Positions 13,436-24,200 of a stretch of DNA of 47,495 nt are shown here, in pieces. Position 1 is the first letter of the stretch; every line of letters begins with the position of its first letter. The stretch covers positions 1 through 47,495 of the forward strand of contig SUYR01000022.1 of assembly GCA_015060335.1 (NCBI GenBank), in the 5' to 3' direction. Origin of the DNA: Bacteroidales bacterium (GTDB lineage: Bacteria; Bacteroidota; Bacteroidia; Bacteroidales; UBA932). Position numbers and translations under genes: made by a program. The notes under the pieces were generated by a model. It was not told where the DNA came from, made no database searches, and worked only from the letters and a program-made list of their open reading frames with translations.

Positions 13436-14434
13436 ATGGATAGGATCATCGAGTGCGTGCCAAATTTCAGTGAGGGCAGGAATATGCAAGTCATCGAGGC
13501 CATAGTGACGGCCATCGAAAATGGAGGCAGAAAGGTATCACGCAATGGAGTAAAAGTGTTGAATGTAGATCCGGGCGAAGCTGCCAACCGTACTGTAATT
13601 ACATTTACAGGCAGTCCTGAGGCCGTTGTGGAAGCAGCTTTTCAAGCTGTCAAGACGGCTGGAGAACTTATAGACATGAGAAAACAGCAGGGCACTCATC
13701 CCCGCTCCGGAGCTACCGATGTACTTCCCCTGATCCCCATATCCGGAATATCACTGCAAGAGTGTGCAGAACTTGCCCGCTCGCTTGCCGGAAGAATATA
13801 CGGAGAGTTGGGAATTCCTTGCTACTGCTATGAAGCTGCAGCATTCAAAACGGCGAGGAAAAATCTTGCAGTCTGCCGCTCAGGAGAGTACGAGGCACTT
13901 CCGCAGAAGATAAGCGATCCGGAGCGTCGTCCGGATTTCGGTCCCGACACATATACGGAAAAGGTTGCATTCAGCGGTGCAGTCAACGTTGGAGCCCGTG
14001 ATTTCCTTATTGCAGTCAACTTCAACCTCGACACCACATCAGCAGACATTGCCCATGAGATAGCATGCGACGTACGTGAAAAAGGACGTCCCGGAAAGCC
14101 GGGCACGCTCAAGGGCTGCAAGGCAATCGGCTGGTACATAGAGGAATATGGACTCGCTCAGGTCTCCATGAATATCACTGACATAAACTCCACCCCTTTG
14201 CATTCTGCTTATGAGGAAGTGTGCCGTGCAGCAGAGGCCAGAGGCAGGAAAGTCACCGGCACGGAAATCATAGGCCTGGTACCGAAACGCTGCCTTATTG
14301 ACGCCGGAAGACACTTCATTGAAAAACAGCAGAGTTCCTTTGAGACTTCTGAGGAAGATATTATCACCACAGCAGTCCGGTCAATGGGATTGGATGAGCT
14401 GAGAGAGTTTGTTGCTGAAGAGAAAACGATATAA
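13436..14434 (+). CDS. ftcD: Glutamate formimidoyltransferase
   Basis: This 332-residue enzyme moves the formimino group of N-formimino-glutamate (the end product of histidine breakdown) to tetrahydrofolate. The N-terminus MDRIIECVPNFSEGRN matches the family exactly when the ATG at 13436 is used; a start at 13412 would add eight atypical residues. The catalytic histidine is in QQGTHPRSGATDVLPLIP, and the folate-side segment NFNLDTTSADIAHEIA is present. The cyclodeaminase half found in animal enzymes is absent, as is usual in Bacteroidetes. No hutH, hutU or hutI lies next to it here, so the pathway is split across the genome. Confidence 0.93.
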   Translation: MDRIIECVPNFSEGRNMQVIEAIVTAIENGGRKVSRNGVKVLNVDPGEAANRTVITFTGSPEAVVEAAFQAVKTAGELIDMRKQQGTHPRSGATDVLPLIPISGISLQECAELARSLAGRIYGELGIPCYCYEAAAFKTARKNLAVCRSGEYEALPQKISDPERRPDFGPDTYTEKVAFSGAVNVGARDFLIAVNFNLDTTSADIAHEIACDVREKGRPGKPGTLKGCKAIGWYIEEYGLAQVSMNITDINSTPLHSAYEEVCRAAEARGRKVTGTEIIGLVPKRCLIDAGRHFIEKQQSSFETSEEDIITTAVRSMGLDELREFVAEEKTI

Positions 14435-14443
14435 AATACGATA

Positions 14444-15310
14444 ATGAAAACACGAATTTTTACAGCATTTTTCCTGCTGGTAGCTTTGCAGTTCAGCTCA
14501 CTGGCACAGGAAAAGTATCAGTTCAGACATCAGGGACTGGACAGGGAATACTGGATGTATATTCCGGAGAATCTGCCGGAGCAGGCTCCACTCGTATTTG
14601 TCCTGCATGGATACGGGGGAAAGGCCGAGGGATATTGTCCTCAGATGATTGAGACCGCACGTAAACATGGTTTTGCAGTATGTTATCCTCAGGGAGAGAA
14701 GGCTCCTAAGGGAAAGACAGGCTGGAATGTGGGCTATCCCAAGCAGGAGGGAATGAAGACTGACGACATTGATTTCATCTGTGATCTGGCAAGGCATGTC
14801 CAGAAGAAATTCTCTCTGAGCAGGAAGAATACGTTCTTCAGCGGAATGTCAAACGGTGGCGAGATGTGCTATATAATGGCAATGCAGCATCCTGAAGCTT
14901 TCTCTGCATATGCGTCAGTTGCCGGTCTTACAATGGAATGGGCTTACAGAAGCATGAGTCCGAAGATGGCTGTCCCTCTTATGGAGATTCACGGCACTGC
15001 AGACAAGACATCCCTGTGGGAAGGAGACCCTGACAATAATTGCGGATGGGGAGAATATATTTCAGTTCCTCTTGCTGTGGGCGTATGGGCTGCTGAAGCG
15101 AAATGTACTCATACTGAGACTGTAGAGTTGCCTGTCAGAAACAACAAGGTCCTTATGCATCGTCATCTTGGAGGAAGCCCGGCTTGGGAAGGTGGTCCGG
15201 AGATAGAGGTGCGCCTTTATGAGGTTGTCGGAGGCAAGCATTCGTGGACTCACAAGGATATGGATACCTGTGAGGAAATCTGGAAGTTCTTCAGTAAGTA
15301 TCTGAGATAG
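14444..15310 (+). CDS. Secreted alpha/beta-hydrolase esterase, LpqC / PHB-depolymerase-like
   Basis: This is a 288-residue protein with a signal peptide (MKTRIFTAFFLLVALQFSSLAQ, probable cleavage after about residue 21). The alpha/beta-hydrolase core shows the oxyanion HGYGG (55-59), the nucleophile elbow GMSNGG with Ser136, an acid within HGTADKTS, and the histidine in GGKHSW near residue 268. This set is typical of LpqC-like esterases of the feruloyl and acetyl-xylan esterase (CE1) type. It starts 9 nt after ftcD and is probably cotranscribed. Its likely targets are ester bonds on plant or host polysaccharides; the substrate cannot be read from the sequence. Confidence 0.8.
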   Translation: MKTRIFTAFFLLVALQFSSLAQEKYQFRHQGLDREYWMYIPENLPEQAPLVFVLHGYGGKAEGYCPQMIETARKHGFAVCYPQGEKAPKGKTGWNVGYPKQEGMKTDDIDFICDLARHVQKKFSLSRKNTFFSGMSNGGEMCYIMAMQHPEAFSAYASVAGLTMEWAYRSMSPKMAVPLMEIHGTADKTSLWEGDPDNNCGWGEYISVPLAVGVWAAEAKCTHTETVELPVRNNKVLMHRHLGGSPAWEGGPEIEVRLYEVVGGKHSWTHKDMDTCEEIWKFFSKYLR

Positions 15311-15320
15311 ATACCATATA

Positions 15321-15387
15321 AAAAATCCGGTGTGGCTCGCGGAGCAGGAGCATAGGTTTATGCTCCGCTCGCCCACACCGGATTTTT
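15321..15387. terminator. Bidirectional terminator between convergent genes
   Basis: AAAAATCCGGTGTGG (15321-15335) is a perfect 15-bp inverted repeat of CCACACCGGATTTTT (15373-15387). A second hairpin (GGAGCATA/TATGCTCC) is nested inside. The A-run on the left arm and T-run on the right arm let it act in both directions, for the esterase (+) and the 748-residue gene (-). Confidence 0.85.
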
Positions 15388-15401
15388 ATGTAAACGTAAA
15401 T

Positions 15402-17648
15402 CTATTGCATTACTGCAGTAGAGTCTGCGGGAGCTGTTTCTGCGATTTCTTCCGCTACGACTTCCTCAACTGGTTCAGGAGTATTGTAGCGTGGGAGCGG
15501 TGACTTGAAGCCTGCCCATGCAAACAGATTCAGCACCCAGAGTACTGCAAGTACCACTACGAGTGATGAAAGGGAGATCAGCCATGCCTTCCATGGTGCG
15601 ATTCCTTTCTTTGCATATGGGTCCTTCAGCTTGAGTGTCGGGAATTTAGCAATATCAGTAAGAGTCTCACCGAATGGTATGCTTATCTTGGATGAAGCAT
15701 TGATCGCCCAACCGTTTGCGTTCAGGAGCGGTGCAATATTACGACGACGCAGCTTTAGCCATGCCATGATCATTGCAGGGCCAGAAATCACAAGCATCAC
15801 ACCTACGAAGGCAAGAATGACCTGCCACCATTTCAATGCGAATATTCCCTTTGCCAGACTTGCCAGAGCTGTACCGATCATGCCGACAGCCATACCTAAG
15901 GCAGCAAAGATTCCGGCAAACTTGCCTATGTCAAACGGTGCAGCTTGAGCAGGTTTCTGAGCAGCTGAAGGATCAGCAGGCAGGGCTGCAGGTGCGGAGT
16001 TGATCTTGGCAGTAGCATCCTTCATCAGTTTGGCATCCTTGTCTGCTGCATTCTTGTTGATAAGATTCTCGATTGCAGTAGCCATTCTGCGGTATGGAGA
16101 CCAGAAAGCCTGTGCAATGCTGATCGGATTGTCCACTATCTTGGTGATTACAGCATCCCATTCCAGACCATGCTCATCATAATAAACGGCATTCTTTCCT
16201 ACTACAAGGCCACCGACATCTCCTACAGTCATGGCTGCAACTATGGTTATCTTGCCAGGCTTTGTCTTGGTTGTACAGTCGCAGTATATGAGATAGATTC
16301 CACTTGTAGCAGCTGCAGCGCTATGCTTGCCCATGTCAGCCACATTCATACAGAAACGGCATTCGCGCTGATCCACAAGAAGGGTTCCTGCCTGGAATAC
16401 AGCCTTGACTGTCCTGTCTTTTTCGTAAAAGTCAGTAAGAGTCACAAAGTTTCTGAGAAGTCTGTAGAAATCGCGGAAGATATGAAGGAACTTGTCCACC
16501 ATCTCGATATTGCCTGCTTCCTCTGCGAGTGCGGCATCCTGAGCCACGAGATCGAGCAGAGCAGCCTTCTTATCCTGAGCGAGGAAGGTCTTGACAGCAT
16601 CCAGTCCCAAAGCCTCTACTGAAGCCCCTGCCTTTGCGCCTTTCCAAGCCTCATATGCAGCGAACTCAGCTCCTATTGCAGCCCAATCTGCCTGAGTCAG
16701 GGTCTTCTTGTCAGAGCATGCTGCTGAAACAACAGTATTGAACTGGGCAGCCCACGCCGGATTGACAGGTGCAGAAAGATCGATTTCGGCTTTGCCGGTT
16801 ATACGAACGATCGGATAGGCAGCAATCTCGTCTGTCTTACCTGTAAGATTGTCTGCACTGATCGCTTCGATACGTGCCGACTGTACGTCCAGAACTGCAA
16901 GACTCTCAGGCGAGAAGCTTGCAAGCGAAGAACGTACGAAGTAGTCCTTGACCTTTGCATCCAGAGCATGATATGCAGCAATGACTGCATCTGTCTTGTC
17001 TCCATACGGTGCAGCCACAGCAGCTTCCTGCCATGCGGAATATTCGGCAAGTGCCTTATAGAAAGATTCTATCAAGTCTGCGTTCACGCCCTGAGCACCG
17101 CTTCTGTCCGCCACACCACCTGTTGCAGCCACAGCAGCAGCAATTGCAGCCTTCTGGTCAGCATCGTCAGACGACGCCTCAGTGATGACTCCGTCTCCAT
17201 TGAATCTTGTTTTTGCGAAAATTGCAGCTATATCGGCAGTGTCAGCCAGCGATATTACATTGCCTTCCTTACCGAGATTCTCCAGAATCTGCTTTGCTGC
17301 TGAATAAAGCTTCTTGCCACATGCATCCTCCTGATTGATTGAATCGATATCCACATTGTCCTTTCCTTCAAGAAGCAGGTCCGGATCTTTCAGCACAGCT
17401 GTAATCCATTTTGATGTACATACAACATCATTTATACGAAGTTTGCCGTCTGCGTCACAGTCCATGTAGGCAAGACTCTTCTCATCTATCTCGAGTCCCT
17501 TTACCGGGCATGAAAGCACGGTCCACATCTTCGGATCAAGCTCATGAAGATGTGCAATATCCTCGCCCTTTGAGATCTTTACTCTGGTCGTTCCTCCGAC
17601 ACTCTCGAAATCCCACTTGTACTTACGGTTGTTTCCAATAATTGCCAT
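15402..17648 (-). CDS. Uncharacterised EF-hand-like membrane protein (748 aa)
   Basis: I do not recognise a named family. The N-terminal part has a calcium-loop motif DCDADGKLRIND (63-74: D63, D65, D67, D74) and a second, partial one, NGDGVIT (150-156), in a dockerin- or EF-hand-like arrangement. A long Ala-rich helical region follows. A central domain then contains two Cys pairs, RECRFC and YCDC, which could hold a metal. After a Pro/Ala-rich linker there are three or four hydrophobic helices (about 575-640 and 685-712) and a short acidic tail (EPVEEVVAEEIAETAP). There is no signal peptide, so the large N-terminal part is probably cytoplasmic. It starts 40 nt after the rnr stop on the same strand and may be cotranscribed with it. 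Confidence 0.6.
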   Translation of the reverse strand: MAIIGNNRKYKWDFESVGGTTRVKISKGEDIAHLHELDPKMWTVLSCPVKGLEIDEKSLAYMDCDADGKLRINDVVCTSKWITAVLKDPDLLLEGKDNVDIDSINQEDACGKKLYSAAKQILENLGKEGNVISLADTADIAAIFAKTRFNGDGVITEASSDDADQKAAIAAAVAATGGVADRSGAQGVNADLIESFYKALAEYSAWQEAAVAAPYGDKTDAVIAAYHALDAKVKDYFVRSSLASFSPESLAVLDVQSARIEAISADNLTGKTDEIAAYPIVRITGKAEIDLSAPVNPAWAAQFNTVVSAACSDKKTLTQADWAAIGAEFAAYEAWKGAKAGASVEALGLDAVKTFLAQDKKAALLDLVAQDAALAEEAGNIEMVDKFLHIFRDFYRLLRNFVTLTDFYEKDRTVKAVFQAGTLLVDQRECRFCMNVADMGKHSAAAATSGIYLIYCDCTTKTKPGKITIVAAMTVGDVGGLVVGKNAVYYDEHGLEWDAVITKIVDNPISIAQAFWSPYRRMATAIENLINKNAADKDAKLMKDATAKINSAPAALPADPSAAQKPAQAAPFDIGKFAGIFAALGMAVGMIGTALASLAKGIFALKWWQVILAFVGVMLVISGPAMIMAWLKLRRRNIAPLLNANGWAINASSKISIPFGETLTDIAKFPTLKLKDPYAKKGIAPWKAWLISLSSLVVVLAVLWVLNLFAWAGFKSPLPRYNTPEPVEEVVAEEIAETAPADSTAVMQ

Positions 17649-17688
17649 AGTCCAGTCAGTTATATTGTTAATGAATTTTCGGTTATGA

Positions 17689-19908
17689 TTATTTTCTTCT
17701 TGAAGACTTTCCGGCGGACTTTTTCTTCGCAGATTTGCGTTTTGATTCCTGGATCGCCTTGCGGACCTTCTCCTTTCTGGCGGCCTTGTTGATGCCGACT
17801 GTCACATTGTCAAAGGACCCGTCTTCGCCTTTGAGGAACGAAGTGCCTCGTCCCTGCTCATAATCTATACGGTCATATATGCGTTCCTCAAGTCCTGTCT
17901 CAATAAGTTCATAATCAAGAAGTTTCTGTTCGAGATTGGTCTTCTTGACTCTGATCCTGACAGGATCGCCAAGATTATAGACTATGCCGGTGCGTCTGCC
18001 CACCAGCCTGTAGTGGTCCTGATCGAACTCAAAGAAATCGCTTCTTATATCCCTGAGAGGCACCATTCCCTCGATCTTAGTAGGCTCCACCTCTACATAC
18101 ATTCCCCATTCGGTAAGTCCGGATATGTTTCCTCCGAATGTATATCCGACCTTATCCTGCATGAACTCTACAAGCTTGTACTTGATGCTCGAACGCTCAG
18201 CCTCGGCTGCCACGATCTCTCTTTCTGAGGCATACTTGCAAAGCTTGCTGTAGGTCTCCGCCTTTGCAGACTCACCTCCTTCGAGATAATGTGCAAGAAG
18301 ACGGTGTACAAGCATGTCCGGATAACGTCTGATAGGAGATGTGAAATGAGTGTAGTACTTGAATGCCAGACCGTAGTGTCCGAGATTCTCTATATCATAA
18401 CGGGCCTTCGCCATGGTCCTGAGCGAAAGGAGTTCGATGGCATTGTATTCCGGAGTATCCTTGGCTGCGGCAAAGAGGGAATTGAGCTCTCTGGAAATAT
18501 CCTTTCCACTGTTTGTAGGTCCCATCCTGTAGCCGAAATTGCCGATGAAATTACGCAGATTCTCCACTTTATCCTGATTCGGCTCGTCATGGACACGATA
18601 TACGAATGTCTTGACCGGTCTTCGTCCTTTGGATGGACCTTCCTCCAGTCCCTTGCATCCGGTAGCCACGAATTCAGCGACACTTCTGTTGGCGAGAAGC
18701 ATGAATTCCTCTATCAGCCAGTTGGCTTCTTTCGATACTTTCTGATATACATTCACAGGATGTCCCTTTTCATCAACCTCAACCTTCATCTCCGGACGTT
18801 CAAAGCTGATCGCACCTGCTGCGAATCTCTTTTTCCTGAGCTTGGAAGCCAGGCCGTGAAGAGTAAGGACTGCTTCTTTCACCTGCTCGCAAACCCCCTC
18901 ATGAGATGCTTTAGGGCCTGACTCGATTATCTTCTGCGCCTCTTCATATGAAAATCTCCGGTCCGAATATATGACAGTCTTGCCATACCACCTGCTTACG
19001 ATTCTTGCAAGTGGAGTGAGCTCGAATACCGCAGAGAAAGTAAGTTTCTCCTCATTCGGTCTCAGAGAACAGAGCTTGTTGCAGAGCTTTTCCGGAAGCA
19101 TCGGCACAGTCCTGTCCACAAGATATACGGAAGTACCTCTTCTGCGAGCTTCCTCATCCACGATATCTCCCGGCTTCACATAATGAGTGACATCCGCGAT
19201 ATGCACTCCTACCTCGTAATTGCCATTCTCCAGTATTCTGAACGACAGGGCATCGTCAAAGTCCTTTGCATCTGCCGGGTCGATGGTGAATGTCAGGATA
19301 TTCCTGAAATCACGTCGTCCTTTGAAGTCCTCTGCAGATATTTCTTCCGATATATTGTCTGCAGCATCCTCCACCTCAGTTTCAAATCTGTATGGAAGGG
19401 CATATTCAGCAAGAATTGCATGCATCTCCGTATCGTTCTCACCAGGCTCTCCTAGAATATCCACCACATGTCCGTCCGGAATGGATGCTCCCTTGCGCCA
19501 GCCGTCAACTACAGCAGCCACCTTCATTCCTGAACATCTTCCGAGTTCATCAGTGTATGGAACAGAAATGTCATATGGCATGAAACGGCTCTGCATCAGT
19601 ACCCATGCCTGATGACCTACCACATGAAGAATGCCAATGAAAGGCCTTGCAGACCTCTCAACAATCTCCACGACTTCTCCCTCGCGGCGCTGACGTTCTG
19701 TCTTTTCGCGTGTAACTGATACTCTTACGATATCTCCGTTAAGAGCGCCTCTGGTCTTGGAAGCCTTTACAAAGACGTCATCCTCATCACCGTCGGCAAT
19801 AACAAAGATATAACCCTCTCTGGTCATCTGCACCTTTCCGGTCACCTGAGGGAATACCTTCCTTTCCTTTTTTCTACGACCTCTGCCGTAGTTTTTCTTC
19901 CTTGTCAT
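17689..19908 (-). CDS. rnr: Ribonuclease R
   Basis: This is a 739-residue RNB-family 3'-5' exoribonuclease that degrades structured RNA and takes part in rRNA and mRNA turnover. It has a basic N-terminus, cold-shock domains (about 20-150), and the RNB catalytic domain with TIDPADAKDFDDALSF (from about 208), containing the acidic metal ligands. Further RNB motifs include FTSPIRRYPDMLVHRLLA. A C-terminal S1 domain (about 615-690) and a Lys/Ser-rich tail follow. The length fits RNase R rather than RNase II. A -7 box lies at 19929-19936, so the mRNA leader is short. Confidence 0.95.
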   Translation of the reverse strand: MTRKKNYGRGRRKKERKVFPQVTGKVQMTREGYIFVIADGDEDDVFVKASKTRGALNGDIVRVSVTREKTERQRREGEVVEIVERSARPFIGILHVVGHQAWVLMQSRFMPYDISVPYTDELGRCSGMKVAAVVDGWRKGASIPDGHVVDILGEPGENDTEMHAILAEYALPYRFETEVEDAADNISEEISAEDFKGRRDFRNILTFTIDPADAKDFDDALSFRILENGNYEVGVHIADVTHYVKPGDIVDEEARRRGTSVYLVDRTVPMLPEKLCNKLCSLRPNEEKLTFSAVFELTPLARIVSRWYGKTVIYSDRRFSYEEAQKIIESGPKASHEGVCEQVKEAVLTLHGLASKLRKKRFAAGAISFERPEMKVEVDEKGHPVNVYQKVSKEANWLIEEFMLLANRSVAEFVATGCKGLEEGPSKGRRPVKTFVYRVHDEPNQDKVENLRNFIGNFGYRMGPTNSGKDISRELNSLFAAAKDTPEYNAIELLSLRTMAKARYDIENLGHYGLAFKYYTHFTSPIRRYPDMLVHRLLAHYLEGGESAKAETYSKLCKYASEREIVAAEAERSSIKYKLVEFMQDKVGYTFGGNISGLTEWGMYVEVEPTKIEGMVPLRDIRSDFFEFDQDHYRLVGRRTGIVYNLGDPVRIRVKKTNLEQKLLDYELIETGLEERIYDRIDYEQGRGTSFLKGEDGSFDNVTVGINKAARKEKVRKAIQESKRKSAKKKSAGKSSRRK

Positions 19909-19928
19909 ACCAAGTTCGTTAAATCATA

Positions 19929-19936
19929 CAAATTTA
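19929..19936 (-). promoter_or_regulatory. -7 box of the rnr promoter
   Basis: TAAATTTG on the minus strand matches the Bacteroidetes TAnnTTTG element and ends about 20 nt before the rnr ATG. I see no good TTTG at the usual distance upstream. Confidence 0.5.
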
Positions 19937-20010
19937 AGTATTTACTTTGAAAATCACGCCATATTCATCTAAACTGACAATTTTTCGGACAAAAGAGGCA
20001 GACTATCACA

Positions 20011-20042
20011 TTTCAATTATCGGAATTTATTGAGTATTTTTG
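20011..20042 (+). promoter_or_regulatory. Promoter of the first RND efflux operon
   Basis: TTTC (20011-20014), a 20-nt spacer and TATTTTTG (20035-20042) fit the Bacteroidetes consensus well. Transcription would begin near 20048, about 30 nt before the ATG at 20078. This argues against an in-frame TTG at 20030 as the start. Confidence 0.6.
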
Positions 20043-20077
20043 TAAGTTTATTTCTGAAAAACAAACGACTTAAAAAT

Positions 20078-21223
20078 ATGATGAAAAAATTGACCATTTC
20101 CCTCCTCTCCTGCGCCGTTTTATTGGCATCAGGCTGCAAAGAAGGAACCAAGACAGTTCAGAAAGGCGAAACCTATTACGAGACATTTGAAGTGGCTCTT
20201 TGCGACAGAACTCTTTCGACAGGCTATTCTGCTGCCATCAGCGGAGTTCAGACTGTGGAGATCCGTCCACAGGTCAGTGGAATGATCACAGAAATCATGA
20301 TTGAGGAAGGTGAAAGTGTAAGAAAGGGACAGGTGCTCTTTGTGATTGACCAGACCCCCTACAAAGCGGCTTATGAGATCGCAGTGGCAAATGTAAAGAG
20401 TGCAGAAGCGGCACTTTCAACTGCAGAGCTCATATATCAGAGCAACAAGGACCTTTTCGAGCAGGATGTCGTGTCCGAGTTCGACCTCATGACCGCCCAG
20501 AACGACCTTACAGAAGCTCAGGCAAGGCTCGCACTCTGCAAGGCTGAAGAAGTAAACGCAAGCAACAATCTGTCATACACCGAGGTGCGCTCTCCTGTGA
20601 ACGGAGTGGCAAGTATGATTCCATACCGTGTGGGGGCACTTGTAAGCAGCAGCATCTCGCAGCCGCTTGTGACCGTGTCAGACGACAGCAGTGTATATGC
20701 ATATTTCTCAATGGCGGAGAATCAGATGCTTGACATGGTACAGCAGTACGGATCGCTCAACAAGGCCATCAAGCAGATGCCTGAAGTCGAACTCATAATG
20801 AGCAACGGACAGGTATATGAGCATACCGGAAAGATCAATGCTATCAGCGGAACAATCAGCGAGAATACAGGTGCAGTGAGCCTCAGAGCTGTATTCAACA
20901 ACCGCAACCACCTGTTGCGCAACGGAGGTAGCGGCACCATCATCATTCCTGTCACAATCACTGACTGCATGGTTATCCCCCAAGCTGCCACATACGAGCT
21001 TCAGGACCGCATTTTCGTCTATAAGGTTGTGGATGGGAAGGCTTCTGCCACTGAAATCCATGTAGCTCCACAGAACAACGGAAAGGAATATATCGTCACT
21101 GACGGACTCGAGGTAGGCGACATAATCGTTGCAGAGGGAGCAGGTCTGATCAAGGAAGGAACACCGATCAAGAGCAAGCCGGCACAAGTTGATTCACTGA
21201 ATACAGAGGAGGACTCAGAATAA
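20078..21223 (+). CDS. RND efflux periplasmic adaptor (membrane fusion protein), lipoprotein
   Basis: This is a 381-residue adaptor that bridges the inner-membrane pump and the outer-membrane channel. MMKKLTISLL leads to the lipobox LLASGC with Cys20. The biotinyl-lipoyl halves are visible (VEIRPQVSGMITEIMIEEGESVRKGQ and VRSPVNGVASMIPYRVGALV) around a helical hairpin (about 95-165). Beta-barrel and membrane-proximal domains follow (GAVSLRAVFNN, VIPQAATYELQDRIFVYKV). It overlaps the pump gene by one base (TAATG), after a GAGGAGG ribosome-binding site. A start at 20081 is equally possible. Confidence 0.93.
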   Translation: MMKKLTISLLSCAVLLASGCKEGTKTVQKGETYYETFEVALCDRTLSTGYSAAISGVQTVEIRPQVSGMITEIMIEEGESVRKGQVLFVIDQTPYKAAYEIAVANVKSAEAALSTAELIYQSNKDLFEQDVVSEFDLMTAQNDLTEAQARLALCKAEEVNASNNLSYTEVRSPVNGVASMIPYRVGALVSSSISQPLVTVSDDSSVYAYFSMAENQMLDMVQQYGSLNKAIKQMPEVELIMSNGQVYEHTGKINAISGTISENTGAVSLRAVFNNRNHLLRNGGSGTIIIPVTITDCMVIPQAATYELQDRIFVYKVVDGKASATEIHVAPQNNGKEYIVTDGLEVGDIIVAEGAGLIKEGTPIKSKPAQVDSLNTEEDSE

Positions 21224-24200
21224 TGAATGTAAAGACTTTCATAGACCGTCCTATCTTCGCCGGTGTCATCTCCGTGATGATACTTCTGGTGGGTGTGATA
21301 GGACTCCTGCAGCTCCCGGTGGAACAGTTCCCAGAGATTGCTCCGCCTACAGTGAGCGTATCCGCTGCATATGCAGGTGCAAATGCAGAGACCGTACAGA
21401 AGAGTGTGCTCGTACCGCTTGAGGAAGCAATCAACGGTGTAGAGGATATGATGTACATGGTGTCGTCAGCTACCAATTCCGGATCGGCAAATATCCAGAT
21501 CTACTTCCGTCAAGGTACGGATGGAGACATGGCGATGGTCAATGTACAGAACCGTATTGCATCAGCCCAGAGCCTTCTGCCGGGCGAGGTTACAAAGAGT
21601 GGTGTCACTGTCCGAAAAAGACAGACCAGCCGCATCAAGACGTTGGCAGTATATAGTCCGGACAATTCATTCGACAGAAAGTTCATTGTCAACTACCTGA
21701 AAATCAACATCGAACCACGTCTTTCACGTGTTGCAGGAGTAGGAGAAGTGGACGTAAGAGGCGGTGACTACTCACTCCGTATATGGCTTGACCCGGGCAA
21801 GATGGCGAAATACGGACTCATGCCGTCGGATATTTCAGCAGTGCTTGCAGAGCAGAATCTCGAGGCTCCGACAGGTACTCTTGGAGCGGAGTCGGAAAAC
21901 ACATTCCGCTATGTGCTCAAATACAGGGGACGATATGAGAACGTGACAGACTACGAGAACATGGTCATCCGTGCTGAGAGCAACGGTACTGTTCTCAGAC
22001 TCAAGGATGTTGCTTCCATAGAGCTTGGAGAAAGGTCATATGACTATGTCGGACTTGTGAACGGACATCCGGGAACTACCATAAGCATCTCACAGACTTC
22101 AGGCTCGAATGCAAACGAAATCATCGAGGAAATAGACAAGACAGTGGAAGAGATCCGCAAAGACCTGCCGAAAGGACTCGAAATCGTTGACTTGATGAGT
22201 ACGAAAGACTTTCTTGACGCATCCATCAAAAGTGTGATCAAGACCCTCTTCGAGGCAATTCTTCTCGTGATACTCGTAGTATTCGTATTCCTTCAGAGCC
22301 TTAGGTCAACCATCATCCCTACCATTTCGATCATCGTATCACTTGTGGGTACCTTTGCCTTCCTTTTCGTGGCAGGATTCTCCCTCAATATGATCACCCT
22401 GTTTGCGCTGGTGCTTGTCATCGGTACCGTGGTGGATGACTCCATAGTAGTGGTGGAGGCGGTACAGGCCAAATTCGACGAAGGATACAAATCCGCATAC
22501 AAAGCCACTGTGGATGCGATGGGAGGCATATCTACAGCTTTGATCGCAACCACTTTCGTATTCATGGCAGTGTTCATTCCTGTAAGTTTCATGGGTGGCA
22601 CAACCGGTACATTCTATACTCAGTTCGGTCTTACGATGGCTGTTGCCGTAGGTATATCACTAATCAATTCCCTGACACTCTCCCCTGCTCTATGTGCGCT
22701 TATAATGACGCCGCACGATGAAGTGAAACCGGGCGAAAAGGCAAGTTTCTCAAGCAGATTCCATAAGGCATTCGATGCTGGTTTCGGTAGGATCGTGGAC
22801 AAATACAAGCATATTGTGCTGTTCATGTTCAAGCGCAAATGGCTGACAGTGATCCTGCTTGTCATTGCCTGTGGCGGGCTCTACTATATGATGACTACGA
22901 CCAAGACAGGTCTCGTGCCTAAAGAGGATATGGGATCAATCAATATGGACGTACGCACTCCTCCGGGAACAAATATCGCTGAGACAGATAAGGTGATGAC
23001 GGAAATCGACATGAGAATCAAGGACATCCCTCAGATAGAAGCTTATTCAAGGACCACAGGATGGGGCATGATGTTCGGTATGGGTTCATCTACAGGAAAC
23101 TTCATCATCAGGCTCAAGGACTGGAAATACAGGACCGGAAAGGGAGACGACATTGATTCCATCATCGAGGAGATATACCGTCGCACGGCAGATATCACTT
23201 CTGCCGACATCATGGTCTATACCCGAGGAATGATTCCGGGATATGGAGCCAGCAACGGTTTCGAGGTATATGTCCAGGACCAGAAGGGCGGAAAGCTTGA
23301 GGATCTGCAGAAGATAACAAACGACTTCATAATAGAGCTTAACAAACGTCCTGAAGTGTCACGTGCCAAGACTTCATTCGATACAAAATTCCCGATGTAT
23401 CTTGTGGAGGTGGATGCAGCACAGTGCAAGAGGAACGGAACTTCGCCGGGAGATGTGCTGAGCGTGCTTGCCGGATATGTCGGAGGCAGCTACGCATCGA
23501 ACATGAACCGATTCTCGAAACTTTATCGAGTGATGCTCCAGGCAGCTCCGGAATACCGTCTGGATACAGAGTCTCTGCAGAACATGTTCGTACGCACATC
23601 AAGCGGAGAGATGTCTCCGATCAATCAATATCTGAAACTTACCAGAATCTATGGTCCACAGTCGATTTCAAGATTCAACCTGTTTACTGCCATTTCCGTG
23701 AACGGACAGGCAGCTGACGGCTACAGTTCGGGACAGGCGATTCAAGCTGTACGCGATGTGGCTGCAAAGGTTCTGCCGGCAGGTTATGGATATGAGTTCG
23801 GAGGTATGTCACGCGAAGAGGCTGCTTCAGGAAATTCCGTGGCTGTAATATTTGTAATATGCGTGGTATTCATATTCCTTATTCTCTGCGCGCTGTATGA
23901 GAGTCTGTTCATACCTGTGGTAATCATTCTCTCCGTGCCGTTCGGTCTTGCCGGAAGTTTCCTTTTTGCAAGATTGTTCGGGCTGGAGAACAATATCTAC
24001 CTTCAGATCGGCCTGCTTATGCTCATCGGTCTGCTTGCGAAGACAGCCATTCTTCTTACCGAATATGCTTCACAGAAGAGAGCAGAGGGTATGTCTATAA
24101 CAATGGCAGCTATGTCCGCAGCCAAGGTACGTCTTCGTCCTATCCTCATGACATCACTTACAATGATATTCGGTATGCTTCCGCTTATGTTTGCAAGCGG

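Noticed and set aside
13405..13436. Leaderless start for ftcD at 13412
   Set aside because: The ATG at 13412 lies on the putative -7 box and adds eight non-family residues; the ATG at 13436 gives the family N-terminus and a normal leader.
18289..18921. 210-codon plus-strand frame inside rnr
   Set aside because: It is antisense to the RNB catalytic domain of a clearly intact gene and has no family features.
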